Of a DNA stretch of 64,000 bases, positions 63,531 through 64,000 are shown piece by piece; the stretch's first letter is position 1, and each line of letters starts with the position of its first letter. Position numbers and translations under genes: made by a program. Source of the DNA: Fragilaria crotonensis (taxonomy: Eukaryota; Bacillariophyta; Fragilariophyceae; Fragilariales; Fragilariaceae); NCBI GenBank assembly GCA_022925895.1, contig JAKSYS010000881.1, forward strand, positions 838,077 to 902,076, read 5' to 3'. A model generated the notes under the pieces. It ran no database searches. It had not been told where the DNA came from and saw only the letters and a list, made by a program, of their open reading frames with translations.

Positions 63531-63961
63531 GCTGGTTGCATCATGATGATGATTTTCGTAGGATGCGTAGACCCTCGTATGGATTTATTTGACATATAAC
63601 GATTCTACGTACTGAGCCATACTAAACATCTCGTTCTTAATTTTTTTGGAAAGCATGGCGCGTGAGTTATCGTATGGCATTTCCACAATAGGCGCAGCAT
63701 GTTCACCGATGTTGCCATAACGGCAATTTCATTGCTGCAGTATTTGTGAACGGTTTTCATTCATGGACTTGAACACAAGTCTATAAACTCATTGGAAATA
63801 CGGCGGCTCAAAACAACGGAATCTTAGAGATCTTTGAGCGCCATTGTGAGACAGACAGAAGCGTGCAATTTGCGTGATAATTTTAGTTCGACAGGGTTAT
63901 TGCTATTCTTTTATTTATGGTCTACGTGGGCTACTATAAGTTTTCATTTATTGCAACCAGC
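63531..63961 (-). mobile_element. MITE-like short TIR element, copy B (431 bp)
   Basis: The inverted, diverged partner of 10727-11172, with the same GCTGGTTGCA ends and flanking TATA/CGTA. Several small indels distinguish it from copy A and destroy the ORF seen there, arguing that the element is non-coding. Confidence 0.85.
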
Positions 63962-64000
63962 CGTACGTAGCGTCACCAAGATACGAGATACGACCCATCA

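Noticed and set aside
1-64000. tRNA genes, rRNA, CRISPR arrays, prokaryotic promoters and riboswitches
   Set aside because: None was found by eye. The intron-containing genes show this is eukaryotic nuclear DNA; a covariance-model scan would be needed to exclude a small RNA gene.

Overview
This window looks like nuclear DNA of a diatom, most likely a pennate one. The basis is inferred from the sequence: compact genes with zero to two short introns (about 50-85 bp, mostly GTAAGT-type donors), a DUF6824 multi-domain protein (a family expanded in diatoms), diatom-type hypothetical proteins, TGACG motifs like the CO2/cAMP-responsive elements described in diatoms, and a TAA/TAG/TGA stop set used normally by neighbouring genes. 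No tRNA, rRNA or CRISPR was seen.

Layout. Positions 1-35.1 kb form a gene-rich stretch of mostly single-copy housekeeping genes: a truncated receiver-domain protein, a PPR protein (-), a CRAL-TRIO/Sec14 protein (+), a cystathionine gamma-lyase-like enzyme (+), a membrane-anchored metallo-beta-lactamase/glyoxalase-II-like protein (-), phosphopantothenoylcysteine decarboxylase (+, coenzyme A synthesis), an RBR ubiquitin ligase broken by one in-frame TGA (+), a CDK7-like kinase (+), symplekin (-, mRNA 3' processing), a pfkB sugar kinase (+), a tripartite nuclear-type acidic/basic protein (+), a bacterial-type beta-helix protein (+), a DUF6824 protein (-), an unknown nuclear-type protein (+) and the GPI-transamidase subunit GAA1 (-). 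Spacers carry a strongly over-represented palindrome, GTACCTGGTAC, and small tandem repeats.

From 35.25 to 62.05 kb the window is almost entirely mobile DNA. A 9.09-kb non-LTR retrotransposon (LINE) lies at 35254-44341 on the minus strand, flanked by a perfect 16-bp target-site duplication. It has three overlapping ORFs; ORF3 carries endonuclease, reverse transcriptase, RNase H and a CCHC knuckle. A decayed relative in the same orientation occupies about 48.4-53.5 kb. Two small TIR elements (44370-44612 and 55001-55227) share their ends with a 6.56-kb TIR-bounded element (55484-62049). That larger element contains a ZZ-zinc-finger gene (+), a broken 2-oxoglutarate/Fe(II) dioxygenase gene (-) and several satellite-like arrays. 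It is the best candidate for an under-described system: a transposon family carrying a possible nucleic-acid- or protein-modifying dioxygenase and spawning short non-autonomous derivatives.

The last 1.4 kb returns to a diatom-type hypothetical gene and a second, inverted copy of a 0.44-kb TIR element whose first copy lies at 10.7 kb.
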